A DNA stretch of 64,000 nt, from NCBI GenBank assembly GCA_000511875.1, contig AZIN01000001.1, positions 372,001-436,000 on the forward strand, given 5' to 3'. Source of the DNA: Gammaproteobacteria bacterium MOLA455. GTDB lineage: Bacteria; Pseudomonadota; Gammaproteobacteria; Pseudomonadales; Porticoccaceae. Below, piece after piece: positions 41,674 through 51,623 of the stretch. Below the pieces are notes generated by a model that was given only the letters and a program-made list of their open reading frames with translations, was not told the origin of the DNA and did not search any database. Position numbers and translations under genes: made by a program. Position 1 is the first letter of the stretch, and the number at the start of each line of letters is the position of its first letter.

Positions 41674-43527
41674 TCACTCTGCACTATCCAGAGAAAACTG
41701 CAATTCAGCCAATCGCGCATAGAGCGCGCTAGAAGCAATTAGTTCCTGGTGACTTCCCTGAGCGACTTTCTTGCCCTGATCCATCACTACAATGGTGTCG
41801 GCATGGAGAATAGTGGCCAAACGATGAGCAATAATGACAGTGGTGCGACCTTTCATTAGCTTATCCAGCGCCAGCTGCACCTTATATTCACTCTCTGCAT
41901 CCAAGGCACTGGTGGCTTCATCCAAAAGCAAAATACGCGGATCTTTTAATAGCGCCCGGGCTATGGCAATACGCTGACGTTGACCGCCGGAGAGACGCAC
42001 GCCCTGCTCTCCTAAATCGCTGTGATAGCCATCGGGAAGTTGACTGATAAACTCATCCGCATGAGCCGCCTTGGCCGCTGCAATCACCTGCTCGTCGGTG
42101 GCCTCACTATTACCGTAGCGAATGTTATACATCACATCACCGGTAAACAGAGTCGGCTGTTGCTGAACCACCGCAATCTGTTCACGCAGTTGGGTTGGCG
42201 TCATCTGGCGAATATTAATATCGCCAAAGCAGAGCTCACCCTGCTGAGGATCGTAAAAGCGCTGAATCAAATCAAAGAGTGTTGACTTGCCCGCCCCTGA
42301 GGGCCCCACCAGAGCAACAATGGCGCCCTCCTGAATGGTCAGAGAAAAATCATCCAGTGCCGGCTGCTCTGGCCGTGAGGGGTAACAGAAACCGACATGT
42401 TTGAGCTCAAGCTGCGCTGGCAACTGCTCAACAGCCGCCAGCGGCTGTTCCGGAACCAAAATCTGATTGTCAGCATGGAGTAGCTCCATTAATCGGTCAG
42501 TGGCACCGGCTGCGCGCTGCAGTTCGCCATAAACCTCGGACAGTGAGGCCACACCGGTGGCCATCAATATGGCATAGAAAATAAAGGCGCCAAGATCGCC
42601 GCCACTCATCTTGCCGTTAATCACATCACTGCCGCCAACCCAAAGCATTCCTGAGAGCGCGCCGAACACCAGCAGAATCACCACTGCCATCAACACTGCA
42701 CGCTGACGCACGCGGGTGCGGGCAATTAAAAAGGCCCGTTCAACCTCACTGCCAAAAGCGGTTTTTTCCTGCTCTTCATGGGTAAAACTCTGCACGGTCT
42801 TGATGTGCTGAATAATTTCCCCAGCGTAACTGCCGACATCGGCAATCGAATCCTGGCTGTCTCGAGAGAGCTTGCGCACCTTGCGACCAAAAATTAGGAT
42901 TGGCATCAGCACCAGTGGCACGGCGACAATAATCATCAGTGACAGCTTAAAGTTAGTCACCAGCAACATAATCAGGGCACCTGTGAAGCTGATCGCACTG
43001 CGCAGGGCAATCGAAGCTGAAGAACCGATAATGGATTGCAATAAGGTGGTGTCAGAAGTCAGCCGCGACATAATATCGCCACTGCGATTGGTTTCAAAAA
43101 ATGCCGGGTGCAGTGACACTATATGATTGAACACCGCTTTTCGTAGATCCGCAGTTACCCGCTCACCCAGCCAGGAAATCAGATAAAAACGCACATAGGT
43201 GCCCATGGCCATCAACACAGAGGCAATCACAATAAACATAATCGCCTGATTGAGGTGACTGAGGGATTGCTGGGCAAAACCCTGATCGATTACCAGACGC
43301 AGCCCCTGCCCTATGGACAATGTGATGCCCGCCGTAAATACCAAAGCGGCGAGAAACACCCAGACCTGTAATTTATAGGGTTTAAAAAACTGCACCAACG
43401 ACAGCAACGTCGACATCTTTTTCGGCGGTTCAGCTAGCGGCTGTTGCTCATTCGGAGGCGACTCGGCCAGTTGCGGCGCGTTAATCGAATGCTTAGTCAG
43501 GTTGTCACTGGATTGGCTGGTTGGCAC
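41674..43527 (-). CDS. MsbA-like ABC exporter (fused permease and ATPase)
   Basis: A 617-residue half-transporter: a 35-residue hydrophilic N-terminus, six transmembrane helices (about 45-335), and a nucleotide-binding domain with Walker A GPSGAGKST, signature LSGGQRQR and Walker B ILLLDEATSALDAE, plus the H-loop IAHRL. This is the type I exporter group of MsbA and multidrug/lipid exporters. The substrate is not readable; with no lpxK nearby it is probably not the canonical msbA. The start is GTG at 43527; an internal ATG at residue 38 (MSTLLSLVQFFKPYK) could also serve. Confidence 0.88.
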   Translation of the reverse strand: MPTSQSSDNLTKHSINAPQLAESPPNEQQPLAEPPKKMSTLLSLVQFFKPYKLQVWVFLAALVFTAGITLSIGQGLRLVIDQGFAQQSLSHLNQAIMFIVIASVLMAMGTYVRFYLISWLGERVTADLRKAVFNHIVSLHPAFFETNRSGDIMSRLTSDTTLLQSIIGSSASIALRSAISFTGALIMLLVTNFKLSLMIIVAVPLVLMPILIFGRKVRKLSRDSQDSIADVGSYAGEIIQHIKTVQSFTHEEQEKTAFGSEVERAFLIARTRVRQRAVLMAVVILLVFGALSGMLWVGGSDVINGKMSGGDLGAFIFYAILMATGVASLSEVYGELQRAAGATDRLMELLHADNQILVPEQPLAAVEQLPAQLELKHVGFCYPSRPEQPALDDFSLTIQEGAIVALVGPSGAGKSTLFDLIQRFYDPQQGELCFGDINIRQMTPTQLREQIAVVQQQPTLFTGDVMYNIRYGNSEATDEQVIAAAKAAHADEFISQLPDGYHSDLGEQGVRLSGGQRQRIAIARALLKDPRILLLDEATSALDAESEYKVQLALDKLMKGRTTVIIAHRLATILHADTIVVMDQGKKVAQGSHQELIASSALYARLAELQFSLDSAE

Positions 43528-43656
43528 GAAGTCACCGGATTAGAGTTAAACAAAAATAGGCCGCAGGTTTTCGGTGGCGAGATTATGCACTGCTCGCAAA
43601 AATAGACAAGGGTGAAAGGTGCCGAGACAGGTTTTACTGCGCCAACATTCGCTGGA

Positions 43657-43962
43657 TCAATAGAGCTGATTGTCCGCCAACGGCACCTCAAGAGCATTGG
43701 ACTCGCCCTTCTCCGGCCCGCCAATCATCTCATCGTAGGCGCTGGTCTGGCGCAGCACCGTGTTTTCGGCGGACACTTTTCTCAGCTGCTTCTGTAATTC
43801 CAGCAACTTGGTCGCGCGCAACAGATTGCCCCGCTCATCGGCAACATAGTGCTCGACGCCATCGATAATCGCTGACACCTGATAAAGGCTTAAATCTATC
43901 GAGTGATAAATTAACTTCTCTACAACGAAATACTGGTTCAATTTTGAAAGCGCGATGGCCAC
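43657..43962 (-). CDS. DUF6482 family protein
   Basis: A 101-residue soluble protein. The N-terminal half (MAIALSKLNQYFVVEKLIYH, then SIDLSLYQVSAIIDGVEHYV) resembles the DUF6482 family of marine gammaproteobacteria; the C-terminal half has a short heptad-like stretch (LLELQKQLRKVSAENTVLRQ). No function known. It is divergent from the following TonB receptor and lies 130 bp upstream of the ABC exporter on the same strand. Confidence 0.65.
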   Translation of the reverse strand: MAIALSKLNQYFVVEKLIYHSIDLSLYQVSAIIDGVEHYVADERGNLLRATKLLELQKQLRKVSAENTVLRQTSAYDEMIGGPEKGESNALEVPLADNQLY

Positions 43963-44131
43963 ATCGATTACCTCTTACTAAAATATACTCTGTGTACGAA
44001 AGATGGCGTCATTTGGCCTAAAGTTGGCGCCACCTTTCGTAAACCGGACAGTCATAAACCGGGTTGCACTTGTGCAACTTTTACTAAAGACTGCTACCAC
44101 TCAAAAAATACCTCAAGGGCTACTGACATCT

Positions 44132-46198
44132 ATGAAAGCAATTATTTCGACACTCAGTTTAAGCCTTCTGATGCCCCACTTCGCTGCCGCAGAAGCTGCC
44201 TCTGCCGACCAGGCAGGCAACATCATAGACACCGTTGTAGTCACCGGCCGCCGCAGTGAACAGAACCTCAGCCAGCTGATAGGCGCCGCTGGGCAGGTCT
44301 CAACAGAACAGCTGCAGCGTATAGGTCACGCCCACATCAATGAGTCCGCTGCACGCATTCCCGGCGTTTGGCTCAGTCGTGGCAATGGTCAGGAACTGCT
44401 CGCCGCCGTGCGCTCTCCAGTCTTTACCGGCGCTGGCAGCTGTGGCGAAATTCTCTCCACTGAAGATGGCCTACCGATCCGTCCCACCGGAATGTGCAAT
44501 GTTAACCAGCTCTTTGAAGTAAATAGTGAACAGGCCTCTGGACTGGAAATCTGGCGCGGCCCCGGCACTGTATTCTACGGCTCTAATGCCATGCATGGGG
44601 TTATCAACAGTCTCTCCGCCGATATTCAGCGCAACTATCTCTCTTTAGAAAGTGGCAGCCACGACTACAATCGTGTCAAGTTGGGCTGGCGCGAGCAGCG
44701 TGGCAACCACAGTTGGCAGATCGCTGCCAATGGTGTTACCGACAAAGGCTTTAAAGACGAGGCTGGTTTTGATCAGCAAAAGCTCTCACTCAAGCACAGC
44801 TGGAGCGGTTCAGAGGTGAGGACCGACACTCATCTGGCACTGGTCAACCTCAATCAAGAGACCGCTGGCTACATCAAAGATAAAGACGCCTATAAAGACT
44901 CCGCTGCTTGGAAGGCCAATCCCAACCCCGAAGCCTTTCGCGATGGTCAAGCCATGCGCCTTTCTACGCGCATCAGCGGCGCCTCCGGTGCGGGCGATCA
45001 GTGGCAGATAACGCCCTATGTTCGCAAGAGTGAAATGAGGTTTTTGCAGCACTATCTACCGGGTCAGCCAGAAGAAAAGAATGGTCAAACCAGTGCCGGT
45101 GTTCAGTCTAGCTATCAGACCAGTCTCGCCACGGATACCACCCTATGGCTCGGCACAGATGTTGAATGGGCCAGTATGTGGGTCGAAGAATTTCAAGCCA
45201 ATGCACTGGGCGTCGCCAACAATGTGCGCTTTCTGGGCCAGCACTATGACTTTGAAGTGGACAGCCAGCAGATTGCCCTGTTCGCCAATCTCGAATGGCA
45301 GCTCAGCGACCAGCTGACCACTGAAATGGGGCTGCGCTACGAATACCTCAACTACGACTATGACAACAAAATGCTCTCTGGCACTACCAGAGATGATGGC
45401 AGCGACTGTAATTCCGCAGATGGCACCTGTCGCTACTACCGCCCTGAAGACCGCTCCGACAGTACCAACAATGTCAACTTTCACCTAGGAGCAGACTACA
45501 GCTTTGGCGACAACCTCTCCGCGTATGCACGATTAGCCAGCGCCTATCGCGCGCCGCAGATCAATGAGATCTATCGCCTGCAGCGCGAGCAAGCCGTGGC
45601 CGATATCAACCCCGAGCAGCTGGACAGTGTCGAAGCAGGACTGCGTTTTCGTCAGAATGGTTTCACCGCCGAGTTAAATATTTACAACATGGACAAAGAG
45701 CAGGTGATCATTAAAGACTCTGCCGGTTTTGTAGTCAGCAATGGTGAAACCAGCCACCGCGGAATCGAACTCCAGCTAGGCTTCGTCATCAACCCCGCGT
45801 GGCAAATCGCCGCAGCCAGCAACTGGGCAAAGCACCTCTACAGGCAGAATGGCCTGATCAACGGTGCCAGCATTAATGGCAACTATATAGACACAGCACC
45901 GCGCACTCAGGGCAGCGCCCAGCTACTTTATAAGCCCAACAAAACACTCAGTGCTGAGTTGGAATGGGTCTATCTCGGCGACTACTATCTGGATCCCGCT
46001 AACGCCCATCAATATGCCGGCCACGATGTGCTGAACTTCACCGTGCAAAAGAGTTACCGGCAATGGGATCTGCGCCTGAGAGTCACCAACCTGACGGATG
46101 AGCGTATTGCCGACCGCGCAGACTATGGTTTTGGTAGTTATAGATACTTTGTCGGTGAAGGTCGTGGCATATTGGCCGAGGTCAAACGCTACTTTTAG
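44132..46198 (+). CDS. TonB-dependent receptor
   Basis: A 688-residue outer-membrane receptor from the ATG at 44132; the frame is open to 44003, but the signal peptide (MKAIISTLSLSLLMPHFAAA) begins at 44132. TonB box and plug start: IIDTVVVTGRRSEQNLSQL. Plug signature: GLEIWRGPGTVFYGSNAMHG. The C-terminal barrel ends IAEVKRYF with terminal Phe. Cysteine pairs in the plug (GAGSCGEI ... GMCNV) and in a loop (GSDCNSADGTCRYY) may form disulfides. The plug resembles siderophore/vitamin receptors more than the 34.6-kb paralogue does. The ligand is unknown. Confidence 0.88.
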   Translation: MKAIISTLSLSLLMPHFAAAEAASADQAGNIIDTVVVTGRRSEQNLSQLIGAAGQVSTEQLQRIGHAHINESAARIPGVWLSRGNGQELLAAVRSPVFTGAGSCGEILSTEDGLPIRPTGMCNVNQLFEVNSEQASGLEIWRGPGTVFYGSNAMHGVINSLSADIQRNYLSLESGSHDYNRVKLGWREQRGNHSWQIAANGVTDKGFKDEAGFDQQKLSLKHSWSGSEVRTDTHLALVNLNQETAGYIKDKDAYKDSAAWKANPNPEAFRDGQAMRLSTRISGASGAGDQWQITPYVRKSEMRFLQHYLPGQPEEKNGQTSAGVQSSYQTSLATDTTLWLGTDVEWASMWVEEFQANALGVANNVRFLGQHYDFEVDSQQIALFANLEWQLSDQLTTEMGLRYEYLNYDYDNKMLSGTTRDDGSDCNSADGTCRYYRPEDRSDSTNNVNFHLGADYSFGDNLSAYARLASAYRAPQINEIYRLQREQAVADINPEQLDSVEAGLRFRQNGFTAELNIYNMDKEQVIIKDSAGFVVSNGETSHRGIELQLGFVINPAWQIAAASNWAKHLYRQNGLINGASINGNYIDTAPRTQGSAQLLYKPNKTLSAELEWVYLGDYYLDPANAHQYAGHDVLNFTVQKSYRQWDLRLRVTNLTDERIADRADYGFGSYRYFVGEGRGILAEVKRYF

Positions 46199-46245
46199 TC
46201 ATTAGGCGTTTAGCGTTACATTTAAAACGCTAAAAAGTAGTAGGC

Positions 46246-46286
46246 AAAAAAAACCAGGCCACTGGTTACAGAGGGCCTGGTTTTTC
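46246..46286 (+). terminator. Terminator after the second TonB receptor
   Basis: AAAACCAGGCC, a 13-nt loop, GGCCTGGTTTTT: an 8-10-bp stem flanked by A and T tracts, between convergent genes, so probably bidirectional. Confidence 0.8.
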
Positions 46287-46337
46287 TCGTATTGTTCGCA
46301 CTGATTAAACGATTTACTCGCTTCTACCTTCTAGCAA

Positions 46338-48305
46338 CTAGTCACTGGGCTCATACCAAATCGGCGAACTGTAAGCCCGATCCTGAGTGGTTTGCTTAAC
46401 ATAGGGTGCCATCTCAACATCAAACTTAGCCGCGTCATAGGACGTCCATCGCGGCGATGGCACCTCAAGGGCACGGACATAATAAAACGCCTTCTGCTCG
46501 GCGCTAAACTCAGGGTCTTGCCAAAGCGCAGTCAATTCCGCAGCGCCGTATTTGTGGCTATAAGTGGCCTTGGCTTCATCGACAGTGGAAGGAATATCTG
46601 CAACATCTCCAGTGGCATCCATTGAGCGCAGCTCAGGATTGCTCCAGGCCACATTAAAGACCTTCTCGTGCACTGCACCCTGAGCATCTTCCCAGCCTTT
46701 AATCACCTGTAAGCGATCGAGGTTGGCGCCGTTGGGGTCCTTTGCGGTCTGCAACATAAACACTGGCGCGCCAACATCGCTCTGTAGGAGAGTAGAACCC
46801 ATAGAGACTCCTTTACTGTAGCCAATGTCCGGCATATTCGAGGCGTCCAAATCCGCTTCGGTAAAGTCCCAACCACCAAAGAATCTCACTGTCATGCGGC
46901 TGCCAGTAGTGGCATAGACCTCTTTGCGCTGAATCGCATCCCAGATCCCTTCACGGGTGTTCTCGGTGGCCCAGACTGCGGCATAACCTGATGAGGCCAT
47001 TAAAAAGCCCGGCACGGTAACATCACCGCGGCCGCCTACCGCATCTTTCCAGCGTGTCGGCGTCGGCTCCATACCGGCACTGTGCTTGCCATAGAAATTA
47101 TCTTCGGCGGCAGTGGCTAACGAGGTATGGGAGTCAGTAGATCCAATCATGCCAAATTTGTAAGGATTAACGCCGTAGCTCGATTGCAGTTTTAGGCCGT
47201 TTTTTAATGCTTCTCGAGCATATTCATGGGACAACATCTTGTCATCTTTGAGCACGCCGGCAAAGTCGCCGAAATCCCAGGTTTCATAATCGGCAAAGCG
47301 GTCATCTGGCGACAATAGCGGATGGGTTTCGCCATCACCTTTAATCTGTGTCACTTCATAAACCGGCTCCCAGCGGGCACGGCGAACGGCATACTCGGAA
47401 TCCATTGCATCGCCAAACTCTAGCTCAGCTGTGGGAAACATAATTCCGTTGGATAGGTTACCGTTATGGGCTATGGCCAATACCTTGCCACCACTGGTCT
47501 GTTCATATTGCTCTAAAAAATCCCACAGCCTTCTTGGATCTGAACTCTCTTTCGGCGACACCGGCAACAGTGTCTGTGCGGTCTCTGCGTCGTCGCGATA
47601 AATCACTACGCGGTGCAAGTTTTGCCCGCCAGTTTGAGCGGTAAATTCAAAGCCAATCAGCGGTGTAAAGATGCCGGGCTGATAATGCGCATCGGCTGTT
47701 GAGGTGAGGTAGTCCCAGGCATTGCCGCGAATATCTTTGTCATCGAGTTCTCGTGGTGTAGTTAACGAAGTCTGGGTGGCGTCTAACTCACGGGCATCGC
47801 TCTCTTCTCCGGCAAAGAGGATTTCCGCCCAGCGCTGCAGTGTCGGATTGGCGAGCAATTTCTCATTGCCAGCTTCTAAAGCGATCATTGCTCCGACACC
47901 ATCGGTATGGTCAGCCAACACCAGAAAGTCCAAAGGCTCTCGGAGCTGCGCCGGCTGGCCACGGGTAGCCATCACTCTTTCGCCCTTGGCAAAACGATAG
48001 GCATCGTCCGGCCCGAGGGTATTACCAAAAATAAACGCATCCATCGAGAAGTTGGAGTGCAGATGAGTGTCGCCCCAGAACACTTGCTTCTGTAAGGGTT
48101 GATCTGCCACAGGAGAATAATGCGGGTCCTGATTGCGAGTCTGCTCTGCCACTACATAGCCGGCTCTGTCCGCCTTGGCCTGCAGTGCTGGGTTACTATG
48201 GTTCGCGTCACTGATCCTGCTAACGTCTAGCTGTTGATTAAATGACCAGCCGCCATAAAAAGCGATTGCAATCAGCGCAACGATAAGACTATTTTTGATT
48301 TTCAC
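46338..48305 (-). CDS. DUF3604 domain-containing protein
   Basis: A 655-residue protein with an N-terminal signal/anchor helix (SLIVALIAIAFYGGWSFNQQ), then the DUF3604 domain starting QVFWGDTHLHSNFSMDAFIF. The His-x-His, the downstream FLVLADHTDGVGAM and GSTDSHTSLA motifs resemble PHP-type metal hydrolases, so a periplasmic metal-dependent phosphoesterase-like activity is plausible. The family is widespread in marine bacteria, with no firm function. The start is GTG at 48305 with GGGGA 8 nt upstream. Convergent to the TonB receptor gene. Confidence 0.82.
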   Translation of the reverse strand: MKIKNSLIVALIAIAFYGGWSFNQQLDVSRISDANHSNPALQAKADRAGYVVAEQTRNQDPHYSPVADQPLQKQVFWGDTHLHSNFSMDAFIFGNTLGPDDAYRFAKGERVMATRGQPAQLREPLDFLVLADHTDGVGAMIALEAGNEKLLANPTLQRWAEILFAGEESDARELDATQTSLTTPRELDDKDIRGNAWDYLTSTADAHYQPGIFTPLIGFEFTAQTGGQNLHRVVIYRDDAETAQTLLPVSPKESSDPRRLWDFLEQYEQTSGGKVLAIAHNGNLSNGIMFPTAELEFGDAMDSEYAVRRARWEPVYEVTQIKGDGETHPLLSPDDRFADYETWDFGDFAGVLKDDKMLSHEYAREALKNGLKLQSSYGVNPYKFGMIGSTDSHTSLATAAEDNFYGKHSAGMEPTPTRWKDAVGGRGDVTVPGFLMASSGYAAVWATENTREGIWDAIQRKEVYATTGSRMTVRFFGGWDFTEADLDASNMPDIGYSKGVSMGSTLLQSDVGAPVFMLQTAKDPNGANLDRLQVIKGWEDAQGAVHEKVFNVAWSNPELRSMDATGDVADIPSTVDEAKATYSHKYGAAELTALWQDPEFSAEQKAFYYVRALEVPSPRWTSYDAAKFDVEMAPYVKQTTQDRAYSSPIWYEPSD

Positions 48306-48452
48306 CTAGAATTTCCCCTGTTATTTTTTTTATCGTTGGCGATATTAGCATTAAAAAACAATTTCGTTAGCGTCCAAAGCAGACAGCTTATTCATGATAA
48401 TATCGCGTTCTGTCAGCACCACTAAAACGACTAATATGATTAAAAAACCCCT

Positions 48453-50096
48453 ATGCTAAGACTCAGTGAAATCAAACTGCCCCTAGACCACAGCGACAAC
48501 GATCTGCAGCGCGAGATTCTGCGCAGCCTGAGCATAGAGGCCGACGAGTTAGTCAGCTTTAGCATCTTTAAACGCAGCCATGATGCCCGCAAGCGCGGCC
48601 GTATCCTGCTTATTTATCAGCTCGATGTAGTGCTCACAGACCAGGCCGAGAGCCGCGTGCTTGAGACAACTCCGGCACTGCCTCGAGTGGGACCCAGTCC
48701 CGACACCAGCTACAAGTTTGTCGCCGCGCCCCTGACAGATTTCCCACAGGCTAATCAGCAGCGCCCGATTGTGGTGGGCTTTGGTCCCTGCGGCATTCTG
48801 GCTGCATTGGTGCTGGCCCAAATGGGACTAAAACCCATAGTGCTTGAGCGTGGGCAGGAAGTGCGTCAGCGCACCAAAGAGACCTGGGGTTTCTGGCGCA
48901 AACGTAAACTCAACACCGAATCCAATGTGCAGTTTGGTGAGGGTGGCGCTGGCACCTTTTCCGATGGCAAACTCTGGAGTCAGGTAAAAGATCGCCGCCA
49001 TCTTGGGCGCAAGGTACTGCGTGAATTTGTTATTGCCGGTGCGCCTGATGAAATCCTCACCGACAGTAGACCCCATATCGGCACCTTTAAGTTGGTCAGT
49101 ATGGTGGAGAATATGCGCGCCGAAATTATCCGCCTGGGTGGCGAAATACGCTTTCAACAGAAGGTCGAAGGCCTATTGCGTGATCCAGACAACGCAGAGG
49201 GCCAAGGCCAAATTACCGGCCTAAGATTAGCCACAGGCGAAATTCTTCACAGCCGGCATATAGTGATTGCCATCGGCCACAGCGCCAGAGATAGCTTCCA
49301 GATGCTGCTCGATCACGGCGTTTATATTGAAGCCAAGCCCTTTTCTATAGGCTTTCGTATCGAACATCCTCAGTCGATCATCGATAAAGCGCGCTTTGGG
49401 GATCAGGCCGGACATCCCATATTGGGCGCAGCAGAATATAAGCTGGTCCACCACTGTAAAAATGGCCGCACGGTGTACAGTTTTTGTATGTGCCCCGGCG
49501 GCACTGTAGTGGCTGCCACCTCGGAAAAGGGGCGCGTGGTAACCAATGGTATGTCCCAGTACTCGCGCAACGAGCGCAATGCCAACGCCGCTATTGTAGT
49601 GGGCATTTCTCCCGAAGAAGATTTTCCCGACCACCCTCTTGCTGGTATTGATTTGCAGAGAGAATTAGAGACACTGGCCTACCAGCTTGGCGGCGAAAAC
49701 TACAATGCTCCAGCACAGCTAGTGGGGGACTTTTTAAACCATCGCCCCTCCACAGATCTGGGCACGGTGGAGCCGTCCTATCAACCGGGTATCACCCTTG
49801 GAGATCTCTCCAAAGCGATGCCGGCCTTTGCTGTGGCGGCCATTCGCGAGGCGATACCGGAGTTCGACAAGCAGGTAAAGGGCTACGCCATGGCCGATGC
49901 CATTATGACCGGCGTGGAAACGCGCACCTCGGCACCGGTTAGTATTAAACGCGATGCGGTGTATCAGAGTGTTAACACCAGAGGACTCTACCCCGCAGGA
50001 GAAGGCGCCGGTTATGCCGGTGGTATTTTGTCTGCAGGAATTGATGGTATTAAAGTGGCTGAAGCACTGGCGCTAGACTTATTGAAAGAGCTCTAA
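48453..50096 (+). CDS. FAD-dependent oxidoreductase (COG2509 type)
   Basis: A 547-residue flavoprotein. An N-terminal domain of about 100 residues (SFSIFKRSHDARKRGRILLI) is followed by the FAD-binding fold VVGFGPCGILAALVLAQMGL and closing motif PAGEGAGYAGGILSAGIDG. CPGG in FCMCPGGTVVAA is typical. These 'uncharacterised FAD-dependent dehydrogenases' are common in bacteria; substrate unknown. It precedes the aminotransferase by 87 bp on the same strand, possibly the same transcript. Confidence 0.88.
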   Translation: MLRLSEIKLPLDHSDNDLQREILRSLSIEADELVSFSIFKRSHDARKRGRILLIYQLDVVLTDQAESRVLETTPALPRVGPSPDTSYKFVAAPLTDFPQANQQRPIVVGFGPCGILAALVLAQMGLKPIVLERGQEVRQRTKETWGFWRKRKLNTESNVQFGEGGAGTFSDGKLWSQVKDRRHLGRKVLREFVIAGAPDEILTDSRPHIGTFKLVSMVENMRAEIIRLGGEIRFQQKVEGLLRDPDNAEGQGQITGLRLATGEILHSRHIVIAIGHSARDSFQMLLDHGVYIEAKPFSIGFRIEHPQSIIDKARFGDQAGHPILGAAEYKLVHHCKNGRTVYSFCMCPGGTVVAATSEKGRVVTNGMSQYSRNERNANAAIVVGISPEEDFPDHPLAGIDLQRELETLAYQLGGENYNAPAQLVGDFLNHRPSTDLGTVEPSYQPGITLGDLSKAMPAFAVAAIREAIPEFDKQVKGYAMADAIMTGVETRTSAPVSIKRDAVYQSVNTRGLYPAGEGAGYAGGILSAGIDGIKVAEALALDLLKEL

Positions 50097-50183
50097 TAAA
50101 TAGCTCTAATAAAGAGCTCTGCGAAAAAGCGTCAGTACAAAAATACAAAATGTCTCGGCAACTAAGTTGCCAGGGGAAGCACC

Positions 50184-51593
50184 ATGAACAACGAAGAGAT
50201 TTCAACTCAGGCTGCTGAAATAATTAGCTCCGACAGAGAGCATATATGGCACCATCTGACCCCGCACAATGCCTTTAAAAATAGCGATCCTCTGATTATT
50301 AAAAGCGGGATCGGTATGCGCGTAACCGACATCAAAGGCACTGAATATTTGGATGCCACCTCAGGCGGAGTCTGGTCAGTAAACGTGGGCTACGGCCGTC
50401 AATCGATTGCCAATGCGGTGCGCGATCAGCTGCTCGAAATGTGCTACTTCGCCAACAGTGCCGGGAGTATTCCCGGCGCTCAATTTGCCGAGCGACTGTT
50501 GCAAAAAATGCCTGAAATGCAAGACGCCGATGGCGGCGCAAAGGGCAAAGTCTACTATTCCAATTCCGGTTCCGAGGCCAATGAAAAAGTCTATAAAATA
50601 GTACGTCAGCTAGCCCATATAAACGGCGATGGCCGCCGTCATAAAATCATTTTCCGCGACCGCGACTATCACGGTTCAACCATCGGCGCCCTCAGCTCTA
50701 CCGGACACCAGCAGCGCAAAGAGCAGTATGGCCCTTTCGCCCCAGGCTTTTCCGAGTTCGCCCACTGCTGCTGTTACCGCTGTCCCTTTGGCAAAACCTA
50801 CGGCAGCTGTGATATCGAATGCGCCAAAGATCTGGAAACCGCGATTTTGCGCGAAGGCCCAGATCAAGTGGGTGCCGTGGTGCTGGAACCCATTACTGCC
50901 GGGGGCGGCATTATTCCCCCAGTACCAGAGTACTTCCCCATTATTCAAGCGATCTGCAAAAAATACGCCGTGCTGCTGCATATAGATGAAGTGGTCTGTG
51001 GTCTCGGTCGCACCGGTAAATGGTTTGGTTATCAGCACTACGACGTTAAGCCCGACCTGGTAACCATGGCCAAAGGACTCGCCAGTGGCTATGCGGCCAT
51101 CTCCTGCACCGTGGCAACTGATGCAGTGTTCAATCAGTTTGCCGCCGAAGATGCTGGAACCTTGGATTACTTTAGAGATATCAGCACCTTTGGAGGCTGC
51201 ACTGGCGGCCCAGCCGCAGGACTCGCCAATATGGATATTATCGAAGAGGAAAATCTGTTGGACAATGTGGTGCAGATGGGTGAACACCTAAAAGATCGCC
51301 TCTTCGGGTTGCAGGAAAAGTATCCAGTCATCGGCGACGTACGTGGCAAAGGTTTCTTTGCCGGCGTTGAATTAGTCTCTGACCGCATTACCAAACAGCC
51401 TATGCATGAAAGCTATTTGATGAAAATTGTCGCTCACTGCATGGCTCAGGGTGTATTGGTTGGCCGGACAAATAGAAGCTTTACCGAGTTCAATAACAAT
51501 CTCTGCCTGAGCCCTGCCCTGATCGCATCACGCCGCGATATAGATGATATTGTCGACGCCATTGATCACGCCCTGGCTGATAATCCGCTGTAA
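50184..51593 (+). CDS. Class III aminotransferase, taurine--pyruvate aminotransferase-like
   Basis: A 469-residue fold-type I PLP enzyme. The N-terminal region HIWHHLTPHNAFKNSDPLII and GGVWSVNVGYGRQSIANAVR closely resemble taurine:pyruvate aminotransferase (Tpa), which makes sulfoacetaldehyde and alanine. PLP residues: Asp268 in HIDEVVCGLGRTG and Lys297 in VTMAKGLASGY. A cysteine-rich stretch, HCCCYRCPFGKTYGSCDIEC (194-213), has six Cys in 19 residues. AGGGGA precedes the ATG. No xsc or ald gene is in the window, so another omega-amine substrate such as beta-alanine or a polyamine is possible. Confidence 0.78.
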   Translation: MNNEEISTQAAEIISSDREHIWHHLTPHNAFKNSDPLIIKSGIGMRVTDIKGTEYLDATSGGVWSVNVGYGRQSIANAVRDQLLEMCYFANSAGSIPGAQFAERLLQKMPEMQDADGGAKGKVYYSNSGSEANEKVYKIVRQLAHINGDGRRHKIIFRDRDYHGSTIGALSSTGHQQRKEQYGPFAPGFSEFAHCCCYRCPFGKTYGSCDIECAKDLETAILREGPDQVGAVVLEPITAGGGIIPPVPEYFPIIQAICKKYAVLLHIDEVVCGLGRTGKWFGYQHYDVKPDLVTMAKGLASGYAAISCTVATDAVFNQFAAEDAGTLDYFRDISTFGGCTGGPAAGLANMDIIEEENLLDNVVQMGEHLKDRLFGLQEKYPVIGDVRGKGFFAGVELVSDRITKQPMHESYLMKIVAHCMAQGVLVGRTNRSFTEFNNNLCLSPALIASRRDIDDIVDAIDHALADNPL

Positions 51594-51623
51594 CAAAGCC
51601 TTTTCCAAGAAAAAGGAATCGAA

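Noticed and set aside
50090-50125. Short repeats of AGCTCTAATAAA after the COG2509 gene
   Set aside because: Two 12-bp copies around the stop codon; too short and AT-rich to be informative.
50676-51287. 203-codon open frame antisense to the aminotransferase
   Set aside because: Entirely within a strongly supported gene, with low-complexity content and no family match; a shadow frame.
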